Positions 23,928 to 36,205 of a stretch of DNA of 64,000 nucleotides are shown piece after piece. The position numbers and the translations under genes are program-made. This DNA comes from Aurelia coerulea (lineage: Eukaryota > Cnidaria > Scyphozoa > Semaeostomeae > Ulmaridae): contig CM076959.1 in assembly GCA_039566865.1 (NCBI GenBank), positions 8,725,501-8,789,500 of the forward strand. Direction: 5' to 3'. How positions within the stretch are numbered: position 1 is the first letter of the stretch; every line of letters starts with the position of its first letter. The notes beneath the pieces are model-generated. The model saw only the letters and a program-made list of their open reading frames with translations. It did no database searches and was not told where the DNA came from.

Positions 23928-26209
23928 CCAAATGTCTACAGTTATGTTTCCAAGAATGGTTGCTGCAGCGCCAAACAAGTGCAATAAAAGAAGAAACTGC
24001 CAGAACTAAACTTTTAAAGAATGATGAGTGCTATACATTATGTAATATAAAATGTAGCTACTAAAGTACGTTAATCCACACTTTTTGTGTTTTAATTTTG
24101 TTTTCTTTTGGAAAATAAACATTTAATTAATCGATGTTTGTTAATGCAGTAAAGCCAAACTGAGACTAAAGAAAAAAGCTAATGTCTATAGTAATGTTTC
24201 AAAGAATGGTTGCTGCAGCACTAATATAGTGCTTTAAAAAATTAATTGCAGAAATAAAGTTTTAAAGAACAATGAGTGCAATCCTCTTTACAATACAAAT
24301 TTTAGCTACTAAAGTACGTTAATTCACACTTTTTGTGCTTTTATTTTGTTTTCTTTAGGGAAAAGAAACATTTAATTAATCGATGTTTGTTTATGCACTA
24401 AAGCCAAAATGAGACTAAAGAAAAAGCTAATATCTATTGAAATGTTTCCAAAAACGGTTGCTGCAGCTGCTTTAAAGTGCTTTAAAAGAAGAAACTGGCA
24501 GGACTTAAGTTTTAAAGAACGATGAGTGCAATACTCTTTATAATATAAATTTTAGCTACTAAAGTACGTTAATCCACACTTTTTGTGCTTTTATTTTGTT
24601 TTTTTGATAAAATAAACATTTAATTAATCGATGTAATAAAGCTAAAAAGGGACTAAAGAAAAATCTATTGTCTACAGTTATGTTTCCAAGAATGGTTGCT
24701 GCAGCACTAATAAAGTGCTTTAAAAGAAGAAACTTGCAGGACTAAAGTTTTAAAGAACGATGAGTGCAATACTCTTTATAATAGAAAATGTAGCTACTTA
24801 AGTACGTTGAACGACACTTTTTGTGCTTTTAGTTTGTTTTCTTTGAGAAAATAAACATTTAATTAATCGATGTTTGTTTATGCAGTAAAGACAAAATGAG
24901 CCTAAAGAAAAAGCTAATGTCTATAGTAATGTTTCCAAGAATGGTTGCTGCAGCACTAATATAGTGCTATAAAAGAAGTAACTTGCAGAACTAAAGTTTT
25001 AAAGAACGATGGGTGCAATACACTTTATAATACAAATTTTATCTACTAAAGTACGTTAATCCACACTTTTTGTGCTTTTACTTTGTTTTCTTTGAGAAAA
25101 TAAACTTTTAATTAATCGATGCAGTAAAGCCAAAATGAGACTAAAGAAAAAGCTAATGTCTATAGTAACGTTTCAAAGAATGGTTGCTGCAGTACTAATA
25201 TAGTGCTTTAAAAGAAGTAACTGTCAGGACTAAAGTTTTAAAGAACGATGAGTGCAATACTCTTTGTAATAGAAATTGTTGCTAATAAAGTACGTTAATC
25301 GACACTTTTTGTGTTTTAATTTTGTTTTCTTTGAGAAAAGAAACATTTAATTAATCGATGCAGTAAAGCCAAAATGAGACTAAAGAAAAAGCTAATGTCT
25401 ATAGTAACGTTTCAAAGAATGGTTGCGGCAGTACTAATATAGTGCTTTAAAAGAAGTAACTGTCAGGACTAAAGTTTTAAAGAACGATGAGTGCAATACT
25501 CTTTGTAATAGAAATTGTTGCTAATAAAGTACGTTAATCGACACTTTTTGTGTTTTAATTTTGTTTTCTTTGAGAAAAGAAACATTTAATTAATCGATGT
25601 CTGTTTATGCAGTAAAGCCAAAATTAGACTAAAGAAAAAGCTAATGTCTAAAGTAATGTTTCAAAGAATGGTTGCTGCAGCACTAATATAGTGCTTTAAA
25701 AGAAGAAGCTGGCAGGACTAAAGTTTTAAAGAACGATGAGTGCAATTCTCTTTGTAATAGAAATTGTAGCTAATAATGTACGTTAATCCACACTTTTTGT
25801 GTTTATATTTTGTATTCTTTTGGAAAATAAACGTTTCATTAATCGATGTTTGTTGATGAACTAAATCTAAATTGAGACGAAAGAAAAAACTAATGTCTAT
25901 AGAAATATTTCAAAGAATGGTTGCTGCAGCACTAATATAGTGCTTTAAAAGAAGAAACTGGCAGGACTAAAGTTCTAAAGAACGATGAGTGCAATACTCT
26001 TTATAATATAAATTGTAGCTACTAAAGTACTTTAATCCACACTTTTTGTGCTTTTATTTTGTTTTTTTGATAAAATAAACATTTAATTAATCGATGTAAT
26101 AAAGCTAAAAAGGGACTAAAGAAAAATCTATTGTCTACAGTTATGTTTCCAAGAATGGTTGCTGCAGCACTAATAAGGTGCTTTAAAAGAAGAAACTTGC
26201 AGGACTAAA

Positions 26210-26228
26210 GGGGGTATATCCGGTATTT
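26210..26228 (+). repeat. Transposon left terminal inverted repeat, copy 3
   Basis: Identical to the left ends of copies 1 and 2. Confidence 0.85.
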
Positions 26229-26340
26229 GAGTCAAAATCTTTGTTACAGGTCCTAGGGTCACCAAATCTTGGAATATGAAGGAATGGTAACCTGCTTTAA
26301 GAAAGCTGTCACAAAACAGTAGCTTATTGTTGTTGTTGCC

Positions 26341-26526
26341 ATGGAAAAGAAGAACAAAGAGTTAAAAACCACCATTGTCACTTCTCGTTTTTCTGCTAAA
26401 CGAATTTGTGGAGAATGGGTTACAGCATATCAAATGAAGGCTATTAACACAACCAATGTGGTAACAGAAAGCTTTTTTGAGAATAAACTAGTCATCAGTT
26501 TTGGTAGAAATTTGAAAAGTGCTTGA
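26341..26526 (+). CDS. Short unrecognised reading frame in transposon (61 aa), copy 3
   Basis: This has the same predicted protein as the other copies; neither substitution specific to copy 3 falls here. Confidence 0.25.
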   Translation: MEKKNKELKTTIVTSRFSAKRICGEWVTAYQMKAINTTNVVTESFFENKLVISFGRNLKSA

Positions 26527-26838
26527 AATTTTGATCCGCTACATGCTAAGATCACAGATAATTACATCAAAAAGAAATCCTTTTTCAAAAAAAGCTCTCT
26601 GTTACCACAAAGTACAACTCTAAACCCCTTCACATGCAAAAATGCAAGGTAAAATACCAATTATTGTGACTAGGGTCTTGGAAATAGTAAGTACACTTGT
26701 GCAAAAGTAGCATTTTGAGAAAAGCGAGGTCAAAGTTTCTTTCTTTCAAATGCAAGTTCCCTTGTTCGCAAACAGCTGACTGGCTAAGAGTACCCAATCG
26801 AAAAGTTCAATATCTATCAATGCAAAATCTTCTGGCTT

Positions 26839-27206
26839 TCAAGTAAATTCCTCTTCTAAAGTTTCTTGAGAAAGGGGAAGCCTTGCAGAGTTTCTCTTCA
26901 CATCATGATTTCTTTTTAGGTGGACTCTCATTTCCTCTTTCCTCCTAAAGATCGGTTGGCCTAGGTAGGCCAACAACTCTCCTTGGCATGTTTTGTTTTG
27001 GTCTTGCTGGACGTTTGGAAATGCCTGGACGCTCGCTCCGATTCTTTTCCTCGCTGAAAGTTGGTTTTTGGGAGCTCTCCTATTTGCTTCCCTTGCAAGT
27101 CTATAAGCTGCTTTCTTCTTTTCCATATCATTGAAGGATATTATCGGTTTCCCTTGGAGGAATCTTTACTCGATTCAAATTCTTCTCCCATCGACTTGCC
27201 GGCCAT
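26839..27206 (-). pseudogene. Decayed coding fragment with zinc-finger-like tail, copy 3
   Basis: Same two frames as the other copies (ATG at 27,206; 95-codon frame at 27,126-26,839). The substitution at 27,229 lies just upstream of the first ATG, in what would be the 5' leader. Confidence 0.4.
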
Positions 27207-27514
27207 TTTATTGCGATGAAATGATGACTCATACTTCTGAGAACTACTGAAAAAGAGGCTACCACACAGGGGTACAAGATTCACAGAAAGACCATGTCTT
27301 CCTCACGCTATTTTCATGGGAACACATAGGGTTTCTGGACAAGGTACACCCCAAAAGGGAGTCTCAAATTTTGATATGGCTCATTTAGAACTCTTTTAAT
27401 TTCAAAACGGTTAAAGATACAGAAATAATCAGTGCAGAATTAGAATCTATGATAAATTTTGGATCTGGAGCAAATTTTTGCAAAAAATGACAAAAAAATC
27501 ATTTTTCCGCATTT

Positions 27515-27533
27515 AAATACTGGATATACCCCC
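27515..27533 (-). repeat. Transposon right terminal inverted repeat, copy 3
   Basis: Identical to the right ends of copies 1 and 2, with satellite resuming at 27,534. Confidence 0.85.
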
Positions 27534-30500
27534 TAAAGTTTTAAAGAACGATGAGTGCAATACTCTTTGTAATACAAATTGTAGCTAATAAAGTACGTTA
27601 CACAACAATTTTTGTGGTTTAAATTTGTTTTCTTTGAGAAAAAAAACATTTAATTAATCGATGTTTGTTTATGCAGTAAAGACAAAATGAGCCTAAAGAA
27701 AAAGCTAATGTCTATAGTAATGTTTCAATGAATGGTTGCTGCACCACTAATATAGTGCTATAAAAGAAGTAACTTGCAGAACTCAATGTTTTAAAGAACG
27801 ATGGGTGCAATACACTTTATAATACAAATTTTAGCTACTAAAATACGTTAATCCACACTTTTTGTGCTTTTATTTTGTTTTCTTTGAGAAAATAAACATT
27901 TAATTAATCGATGTTTCTTTATGCAGTAAAGCCTAAATGAGACTAAAGAAAAAGCCAAATGTCTATAGTAATGTTTCCAAACATGGTTGCTTCAGAACTT
28001 ATATAGTGCTATTAAAGAAGAAACTTGCAGAACTAAAGTTTTAAAGAACGATGAGTGCAATACTCTTTGTAATACAAATTGTAGCTAATAAAGTACGTTA
28101 CACAACAATTTTTGTGGTTTAAATTTGTTTTCTTTGAGAAAAAAAACATTTAATTAATCGATGTTTGTTAATGCAGTAAAGCTAAAATTGGACTAAAGAA
28201 GAAGCTAATGTCTATAGTAATGTTTCCAAGAATGGTTGCTGCAGCACTAATATAGTGCTTTAAAAAATTAAATTGCAGAACTAAAGTTTTAAAGAACAAT
28301 GAGTGCAATCCTCTTTACAATACAAATTTTAGCTACTAAAGTACGTTAATTCACACTTTTTGTGCTTTTATTTTGTTTTCTTTGAGAAAAGAAACATTTA
28401 ATTAATCGATGTTTGTTTATGCACTAAAGCTAAAATGAGACTAAAGAAAAATCTATTGTCTACAGTTATTTTTCCAAGAATGGTTGCTGCAGCGCCAAAA
28501 TAGTGCTATAAAAGAAGAAACTGCCAGAACTAAACTTTTAAAGAATGATGAGTGCTAAACATTTTATAGTATAAAATGTAGCTACTAAAGTACGTTAATC
28601 CACACTTTTTGTGTTTTAATTTTGTTTTCTTTTGGAAAATAAACATTTAATTAATCGATGTTTGTTAATGCAGTAAAGCCAAACTGAGACTAAAGAAAAA
28701 AGCTAATGTCTATAGTAATGTTTCAAAGAATGGTTGCTGCAGCACTAATATAGTGTTATAAAAGAATTAACTTGCAGAAGTAAAGTTTTAAAGAACAATG
28801 AGTGCAATACTCTTTATAATATAAATTGTAGCTACTAAAGTACGTTAATCCACACTATTTGTGTTTTAATTATGTTTTCTTTGAGAAAATAAACTTTTAA
28901 TTAATCGATGCAGTAAAGCCCAAATAAGACTAAAGAAAAAGCTAATGTCTATAATAACCTTTCAAAGAATGGTTGCTGCAGTACTAATATAGTGCTTTAA
29001 AAGAAGTAACTGGCAGGACTAAAGTTTTAAAGAGCGAAGAGTGCAATACTCTTTGTAATAGAAATTGTAGCTAATAAAGTACGTTAATCCACACTATTTG
29101 TGTTTTAATTATGTTTTCTTTGAGAAAAGAAACATTTAATTAATCGATGTTTGTTTATGCCTTAAAGCCAAACTGAGACTAAAGAAAAAAGCTAATGTCT
29201 ATAGTAATAATTCAAAAAATGGTTGCTGCAGCACTAATATATTGCCATAAAAGAAGTAACTTGCAGAACTAAAGTTTTAAAGAACAATGAGTGCAATCCT
29301 CTTTACAATACAAATTGTAGCTACTAAAGTACGTTAATTCACACATTTTGTGCTCTTATTTAGTTTTCTTTGAGAAAATAAACATTTAATTAATCGATGT
29401 TTGTTTATGCAATAAAGCCAAAATGAGACTAACGAAAAAACAAATGTCTAAAGTAATGTTTCCCAAAATGGTTGCTGCAGCACTAATATAGTGCTTTAAA
29501 AGAAGTAACTGGCAGAACTAAAGTTTTAAAGTACGATGAGTGCAATACTCTTTATAATACAAATTGTAGCTACTAAAGTACGTTAATTCACACTTTTTGT
29601 GCTTTTATTATGTTTTCTTTGAGAAAATAAACATTTAATTAATCGATGTTTGTTTATGCAGTAAAGCCAAAATGAGACTAAAGTAAAAGCCAAATGTCTA
29701 TAGAAATGTTTTCAAAAATGGTTGCTGCAGCACTAATATAGTGCTTTAAAAGAAGTAACTGGCAGAACTTAAGTTTTAAAGTACGATGAGTGCAATACTC
29801 TTTATAATATAAATTGTAGCTACTAAAGTACGTTGAACGACACTTGTTGTGCTTTTATTTTGTTTCCTTTGAGAAAATAAACTTTTAATTAATCGATGCA
29901 GTAAAGCCCAAATGAGACTAAAGAAAAAGCTAATGTCTATAGTAACCTTTCAAAGAATGGTTGCTGCAGTACTAATATAAGAAGTAACTGGCAGGACTAA
30001 AGTTTTAAAGAACGATGAGTGCAATACTCTTTGTAATAGCAATTGTAGCTAATAAAGTACGTTAATCCACAGTATTTGTGTTTTAATTATGTTTTCTTTG
30101 AGAAAAGAAACATTAAATTAATCGATGTTTGTTTATGCCTTAAAGCCAAACTGAGACTAAAGAAAAAAGCTAATGTCTATAGTAATGTTTCAAAGAATGG
30201 TTGCTGCAGCACTAATATATTGCCATAAAATTAGTAACTTGCAGAACTAAAGTTTTAAAGAACGATGAGTGCAATACTCTTTATAATACAAATTGTAGCT
30301 ACTAAAGTACGTTAATTCACACATTTTGTGCTCTTATTTTGTTTTCTTTGAGAAAACAAACATTTAATTAATCGATTTTTGTTTATGCAGTAAAGCCAAA
30401 ATAAGACTAAAGAAAAAGCCAAATGTCTATAGCAATGTTTCCAAAATTGGTTGCTGCAGCACTAATATAGTGCTTTAAAAGAAGTAACTGGCAGAACTTA

Positions 30501-31059
30501 AGTTTTAAAGTACGATGAGTGCAATAGGTCTTCTAATATAAATTGTAGCTAATAAAGTACGCTAAACAACAATTTTTGTGGTTTAAATTTGTTTTCTTTG
30601 AGAAAATAAACATTTAATTAATCGATGTTTGTTTATGCAGTAAATCTAAAATTGGACTAAAGAAGAAGCTAATGTCTATAGTAATGTTTCCAAGAATGGT
30701 TGCTGCAGCACTAATATAGTGCTTTAAAAAAGGAATTTGCAGAACTGAAGTTTTAAAGAACGATGAGTGCAATACTCTTTACAATACAAATTGTAGCTAC
30801 TAAAGTACGTTAATTCACACTTTTTGTGCTTTTATTTTGTTTTCTTTGAGAAAAGAAACATTTAATTAATCGATGTTTGTTTATGCACTAAAGCCAAAAT
30901 GAGACTAAAGAAAAAGCTAATGTCTATAGTAATGTTTCAATGAATGGTTGCTGCAGAACTAATATAGTGCTATTAAAGAAGAAACTTGCAGAACTAAAGT
31001 TTTAAAGAACGATGAGTGCAATACTCTTTATAATACAAATTGTAGCTACTAAAGTACGT

Positions 31060-31308
31060 TAATCCACACTTTTTGTGCTTTTATTATGTTTTCTTTGAGA
31101 AAACAAACATTTAATTAAACGATGTTTGTTTATGCAGTAAAGCCAAAATGAGACTAAAGAAAAAGAAAATGTGTAAAGTAATGTTTCCCAAAATGGTTGC
31201 TGCAGCACTAAAATAGTGCTTTAAAAGAAGTAACTGGCGGAACTAAAGTTTTAAAGTACGTTGAGTGCAATACTATTTATAATACAAATTGTAGCTACTA
31301 AAGTACGT
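31060..31308 (+). repeat. Extra monomer in the third segment
   Basis: One 249-bp monomer, with approximate ends, is present here and missing at the equivalent point near 21,845. It carries private changes: AATTAAACGATG, GAAAATGTGTAAAG, GGCGGAAC and TACGTTGAGTG. Confidence 0.7.
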
Positions 31309-32070
31309 TAATTCACACTTTTTGTGCTTTTATTATGTTTTCTTTGAGAAAATAAACATTTAATTAATCGATGTTTTTTTATGCAGTAAAGCCAAATTGA
31401 GACTAAAGTAAAAGCCAAATGTCTATAGAAATGTTTCCAAAAATGGTTGCTGCAGCACTAATATAGTGCTTTAAAAGAAGTAACTGGCAGAACTTAAGTT
31501 TTAAAGTACGATGAGTGCAATACTCTTTATAATATAAATTGTAGCTACTAAGGTACGTTGAACGACACTTTTTGTGCTTTTATTTTGTTTCCTTTGAGAA
31601 AATAAACTTTTAATTAATCAGTAAAGCCCAAATAAGATGAAAGAAAAAGCTAATGTCTATAGTAACCTTTCAAAGAATGGTTGCTGCAGTACTAATATAA
31701 GAAGTAACTGGCAGGACTAAAGTTTTAAGGAGCGATGAGTGCAATACTCTTTGTAATAGCAATTGTAGCTAATAAAGTACGTTAATCCACACTATTTGTG
31801 TTTTAATTATGTTTTCTTTGAGAAAAGAAACATTTAATTAATCGATGTTTGTTTATGCCTTAAAGCCAAACTGAGACTAAAGAAAAAAGCTAATGTCTAT
31901 AGTAATGTTTCAAAGAATGGTTGCTGCAGCACTAATATATTGCCATAAAAGAAGTAACTTGCAGAACTAAAGTTTTAAAGAACGATGAGTGCAATACTCT
32001 TTATAATACAAATTGTAGCTACTAAAGTACGTTAATTCACACATTTTGTGCTCTTATTTTGTTTTCTTTG

Positions 32071-34705
32071 AGAAAACAAACATTTAATTAATCGATGTTT
32101 GTTTATGCCTTAAAGCCAAACTGAGACTAAAGAAAAAAGCTAATGTCTATAGTAATGTTTCAAAGAATGGTTGCTGCAGCACTAATATATTGCCATAAAA
32201 GAAGTAACTTGCAGAACTAAAGTTTTAAAGAACGATGAGTGCAATACTCTTTATAATACAAATTGTAGCTACTAAAGTACGTTAATTCACACATTTTGTG
32301 CTTTTATTTTGTTTTCTTTGAGAAAATAAACATTTAATTAATCGATGTTTGTTTATGCAGTAAAGCCAAAATAAGACTAAAGAAAAAGCCAAATGTCTAT
32401 AGAAATGTTTCCAAAAATGGTTGCTGCAGCACTAATATAGTGCTTTAAAAGAAGTAACTGGCAGAACTTAAGTTTTAAAGTACGATGAGTGCAATAGTTC
32501 TTCTAATATAAATTATAGCTAATAAAGTACGTTAAACAACAATTTTTGTGGTTTAAATTTGTTTTCTTTGAGAAAATAAACATTTAATTAATCGATGTTT
32601 GTTTATGCAGTAAATCTAAAATTGGACTAAAGAAGAAGCTAATGTCTATAGTAATGTTTCCAAGAATGGTTGCTGCAGCACTAAGATAGTGCTTTAAAAG
32701 AAGTAACTGGCAGGACTAAAGTTTTAAAGAACGATGAGTGCAATACTCTTTACAATACAAATTGTAGCTACTAAAGTACGTTAATTCACACTTTTTGTGC
32801 TTTTATTTTGTTTTCTTTGAGAAAAGAAACATTTAATTAATCGATGTTTGTTTATGCACTAAAGCCAAAATAAGACTAAAGAAAAAGCTAATGTCTATAG
32901 TAATGTTTCAATGAATGGTTGCTGCAGAACTAATATAGTGCTATTAAAGAAGAAACTTGCAGAACTAAAGTTTTAAAGAACGATGAGTGCAATACTCTTT
33001 ATAATACAAATTGTAGCTACTAAAGTACGTTAATCCACACTTTTTGTGCTTTTATTATGTTTTCTTTGAGAAAACAAACATTTAATTAATCGATGTTTGT
33101 TTATGCAGTAAAGCCAAAATGAGACTAAAGAAAAAAGCTAATGTCTATAGTAATGTTTCCAAGAATGGTTGCTGCAGCACTAAGATAGTGCTTTAAAAGA
33201 AGAAACTGGCAGGACTAAAGTTTTAAAGAACGATGAGTGCAATACTCTTTATAATACAAATTGTAGCTGCTAACGTACGTTAATTCACACATTTTGTGCT
33301 TTTGATTTGTTTTCTTTGAGAAAATAAACATTTAATTAATCGATGTTTGTTTATGCAGTAAAGATAAAATTAGACTAAAGAAAAAGCTAATGTCTATAGT
33401 AATGTTTCCAAGAATGGTTGCTGCAGCACTAAGATAGTGCTTGAAAAGAAGTAACTGGCAGGACTAAAGTTTTAAAGAACGATGAGTGCAATACTCTTTG
33501 TAATAGAAACTGTAGCTAATAAAGTACGTTAATCCACACTTTTTGTGTTTATATTTTGTTTTCTTTTGGAAAATAAACGTTTCATTATTCGATGTATTTT
33601 GATGCCTTAAAGCCAAACTGAGACTAAAGAAAAAAGCTAATGTCTATAGTAATGTTTCAAAGAATGGTTGTTGCAGCACTAATATATTGCCATAAAAGAA
33701 GTAACTTGCAGAACTAAAGTTTTAAAGAACGATGAGTGCAATACTCTTTATAATACAAATTGTAGCTAATAAAGTACGTTAATTCACACTTTTTGTGCTT
33801 TTATTTTGTTTTCTTTGAGAAAAGAAACATTTAATTAATCGATGTTTGTTTATGCCTTAAAGCCAAACTGAGACTAAAGAAAAAAGCTAATGTCTATAGT
33901 CATGTTTCAAAGAATGGTTGTTGCAGCACTAATATATTGCCATAAAAGAAGTAACTTGCAGAACTAAAGTTTTAAAGAACGATGAGTGCAATACTCTTTA
34001 TAATACAAATTGTAGCTACTAAAGTATGTTAATCCACACTTTTTGTGCTTTTATTTTGTTTTCTTTGAGAAAATAAACATTTAATTAATCGATGTTTGTT
34101 TATGCAGTAAAGCCAAAATAAGACTAAAGAAAAAGCCAAATGTCTATAGAAATGTTTCCAAAAATGGTTGCTGCAGCACTAATATAGTGCTTTAAAAAAG
34201 TAATTTGCAGAACTAAAGTTTTAAAGAACGATGAGTGCAATACTCTTTACAATACAAATTGTAGCTAATAAAGTACGTTAATCCACACTATTTGTGTTTT
34301 AATTATGTTTTCTTTGAGAAAAGAAACATTTAATTAATCGATGTTTGTTTATGCCTTAAAGCCAAACTGAGACTAAAGAAAAAAGCTAATGTCTATAGTA
34401 ATAATTCAAAAAATGGTTGCCATATATATTGCCATAAAAGAAGTAACTTGTAGAACTAAAGTTTTAAAGAACGATGAGTGCAATACTCTTTGTAATAGCA
34501 ATTGTAGCTAATAAAGTACTTTAATCCACACTATTTGTGTTTTAATTTTGTTTTCTTTGAGAAAACAAACATTTAATTAATCGATGTTTGTTTATGCCTT
34601 AAAGCCAAACTGAGACTAAAGAAAAAAGCTAATGTCTATAGTAATGTTTCAAAGAATGGTTGCTGCAGCACTAATATATTGCCATAAAAGAAGTAACTTG
34701 CAGAA
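32071..34705 (+). repeat. Mosaic satellite segment, duplicated at ~45.4-47.8 kb
   Basis: About eleven monomers are present. From about 32,330 to 33,720 they match 45,460-46,850 with an offset of exactly 13,129 at three markers: GTGCAATAGTTC at 32,489, the palindrome at 33,271 and GATGTATTTTG at 33,591. ATAATTCAAA at 34,401 matches 47,779 (offset 13,378, one monomer more). Near 34,417 the hairpin region is shortened to GGTTGCCATATATATTGCC. Confidence 0.75.
33271..33282. other. Perfect 12-bp palindrome TAACGTACGTTA
   Basis: Most monomers read TAAAGTACGTTA here; one A-to-C change makes the site fully palindromic. Other occurrences are at 43,675, 46,400, 46,899, 48,396, 52,582, 59,068, 60,564, 61,811 and 62,060. 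Confidence 0.8.
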
Positions 34706-36205
34706 CTAAAGTTTTAAAGAACGATGGGTGCAATACTTTTTATAATACAAATTGTAGCTACTAAAGTACGTTAATCCACACATTTTGTGCTTTTATTTTG
34801 TTTTCTTTGAGAAAATAAACATTTAATTAATCGATGTTTGTTTATTTAGTAAAGCCAAAATAAGACTAAAGAAAAAGCCAAATGTCTATAGAAATGTTTC
34901 CAAAAATGGCTGCTGCAGCACTAATATAGTGCTTTAAAAGAAGTAACTGGCAGAACTTAAGTTTTAGTGTACGATGAGTGCAATAGTTCTTCTAATATAA
35001 ATTGTAGCTAATAAAGTACGTTAAACAACAATTTTTGTGGTTTAAATTTGTTTTCTTTGAGAAAAGAAACATTTAATTAATCGATGTTTGTTTATGCCTT
35101 AAAGCCAAACTGTGACTAAAGAAAAAAGCTAATGTCTATAGTAATGTTTCAAAGAATGGTTGCTGCAGCACTATTATATTGCCATAAAAGAAGTAACTTG
35201 CAGAACTCAAGTTTTAAAGAACGATGAGTGCAATACTTTTTATGATACAAATTGTAGCTACTAAAGTACGTTAATCCACACATTTTGTGCTCTTATTTTG
35301 TTTTCTTTGAGAAAACAAACATTTAATTAATCGATGTTTGTTTATGCAGTAAAGCCAAAATGAGACTAAAGAAAAAAGCTAATGTCTATAGTAATGTTTC
35401 AAAGAATGGTTGCTGCAGCACTAATATATTGCCATAAAAGAAGTAACTTGCAGAACTAAAGTTTTAAAGAACGATGGGTGCAATACTTTTTATAATACAA
35501 ATTGTAGCTACTAAAGTACGTTAATCCACACATTTTGTGCTTTTATTTTGTTTTCTTTGAGAAAATAAACATTTAATTAATCGATGTTTGTTTATTTAGT
35601 AAAGCCAAAATAAGACTAAAGAAAAAGCCAAATGTCTATAGAAATGTTTCCAAAAATGGCTGCTGCAGCACTAATATAGTGCTTTAAAAGAAGTAACTGG
35701 CAGAACTTAAGTTTTAGTGTACGATGAGTGCAATAGTTCTTCTAATATAAATTGTAGCTAATAAAGTACGTTAAACAACAATTTTTGTGGTTTAAATTTG
35801 TTTTCTTTGAGAAAAGAAACATTTAATTAATCGATGTTTGTTTATGCCTTAAAGCCAAACTGAGACTAAAGAAAAAAGCTAATGTCTATAGTAATGTTTC
35901 AAAGAATGGTTGCTGCAGCACTAATATATTGCCATAAAAGAAGTAACTTGCAGAACTCAAGTTTTAAAGAACGATGAGTGCAATACTTTTTATAATACAA
36001 ATTGTAGCTACTAAAGTACGTTAATCCACACATTTTGTGCTCTTATTTTGTTTTCTTTGAGAAAACAAACATTTAATTAATCGATGTTTGTTTATGCAGT
36101 AAAGCCAAAATGAGACTAAAGAAAAAAGCTAATGTCTATAGTAATGTTCAAAGAATGGTTGCTGCAGCACTAATATAGTGCTATAAAAGAAGTAACTTGC
36201 AGAAC
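34706..36205 (+). repeat. 750-bp trimer tandem duplication
   Basis: The marker TTTATTTAGTAAAGCC lies at 34,841, 35,591 and 36,340, steps of 750 and 749 bp. The units share TTTTAGTGTACGATG and AATAGTTCTTCTAATAT. The boundaries are approximate. Confidence 0.8.

Larger units (their letters stand above)
26210..27533. mobile_element. Same DNA transposon, copy 3
   Basis: It has the same length and flanks, offset by 9,197 from copy 2. Two substitutions distinguish it from copies 1 and 2: G to T at 27,229 (equivalent to 7,613) and T to A at 27,473 (equivalent to 7,857). The surrounding satellite has diverged slightly more, so copy 3 split from the other two earlier. Confidence 0.88.
24041..32070 (+). 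repeat. Third long higher-order repeat segment
   Basis: This aligns to 14,844-22,625 with offset 9,197, including the transposon, and offset 9,446 after about 31,300 because one extra monomer is present. Scattered substitutions and small patches (for example near 24,354, 24,466 and 24,588) make it visibly less similar than the 1-9,560 / 10,424-19,979 pair. It diverges at about 32,070, where it enters a CCTTAAAGCCAAACTG monomer. Confidence 0.85.
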
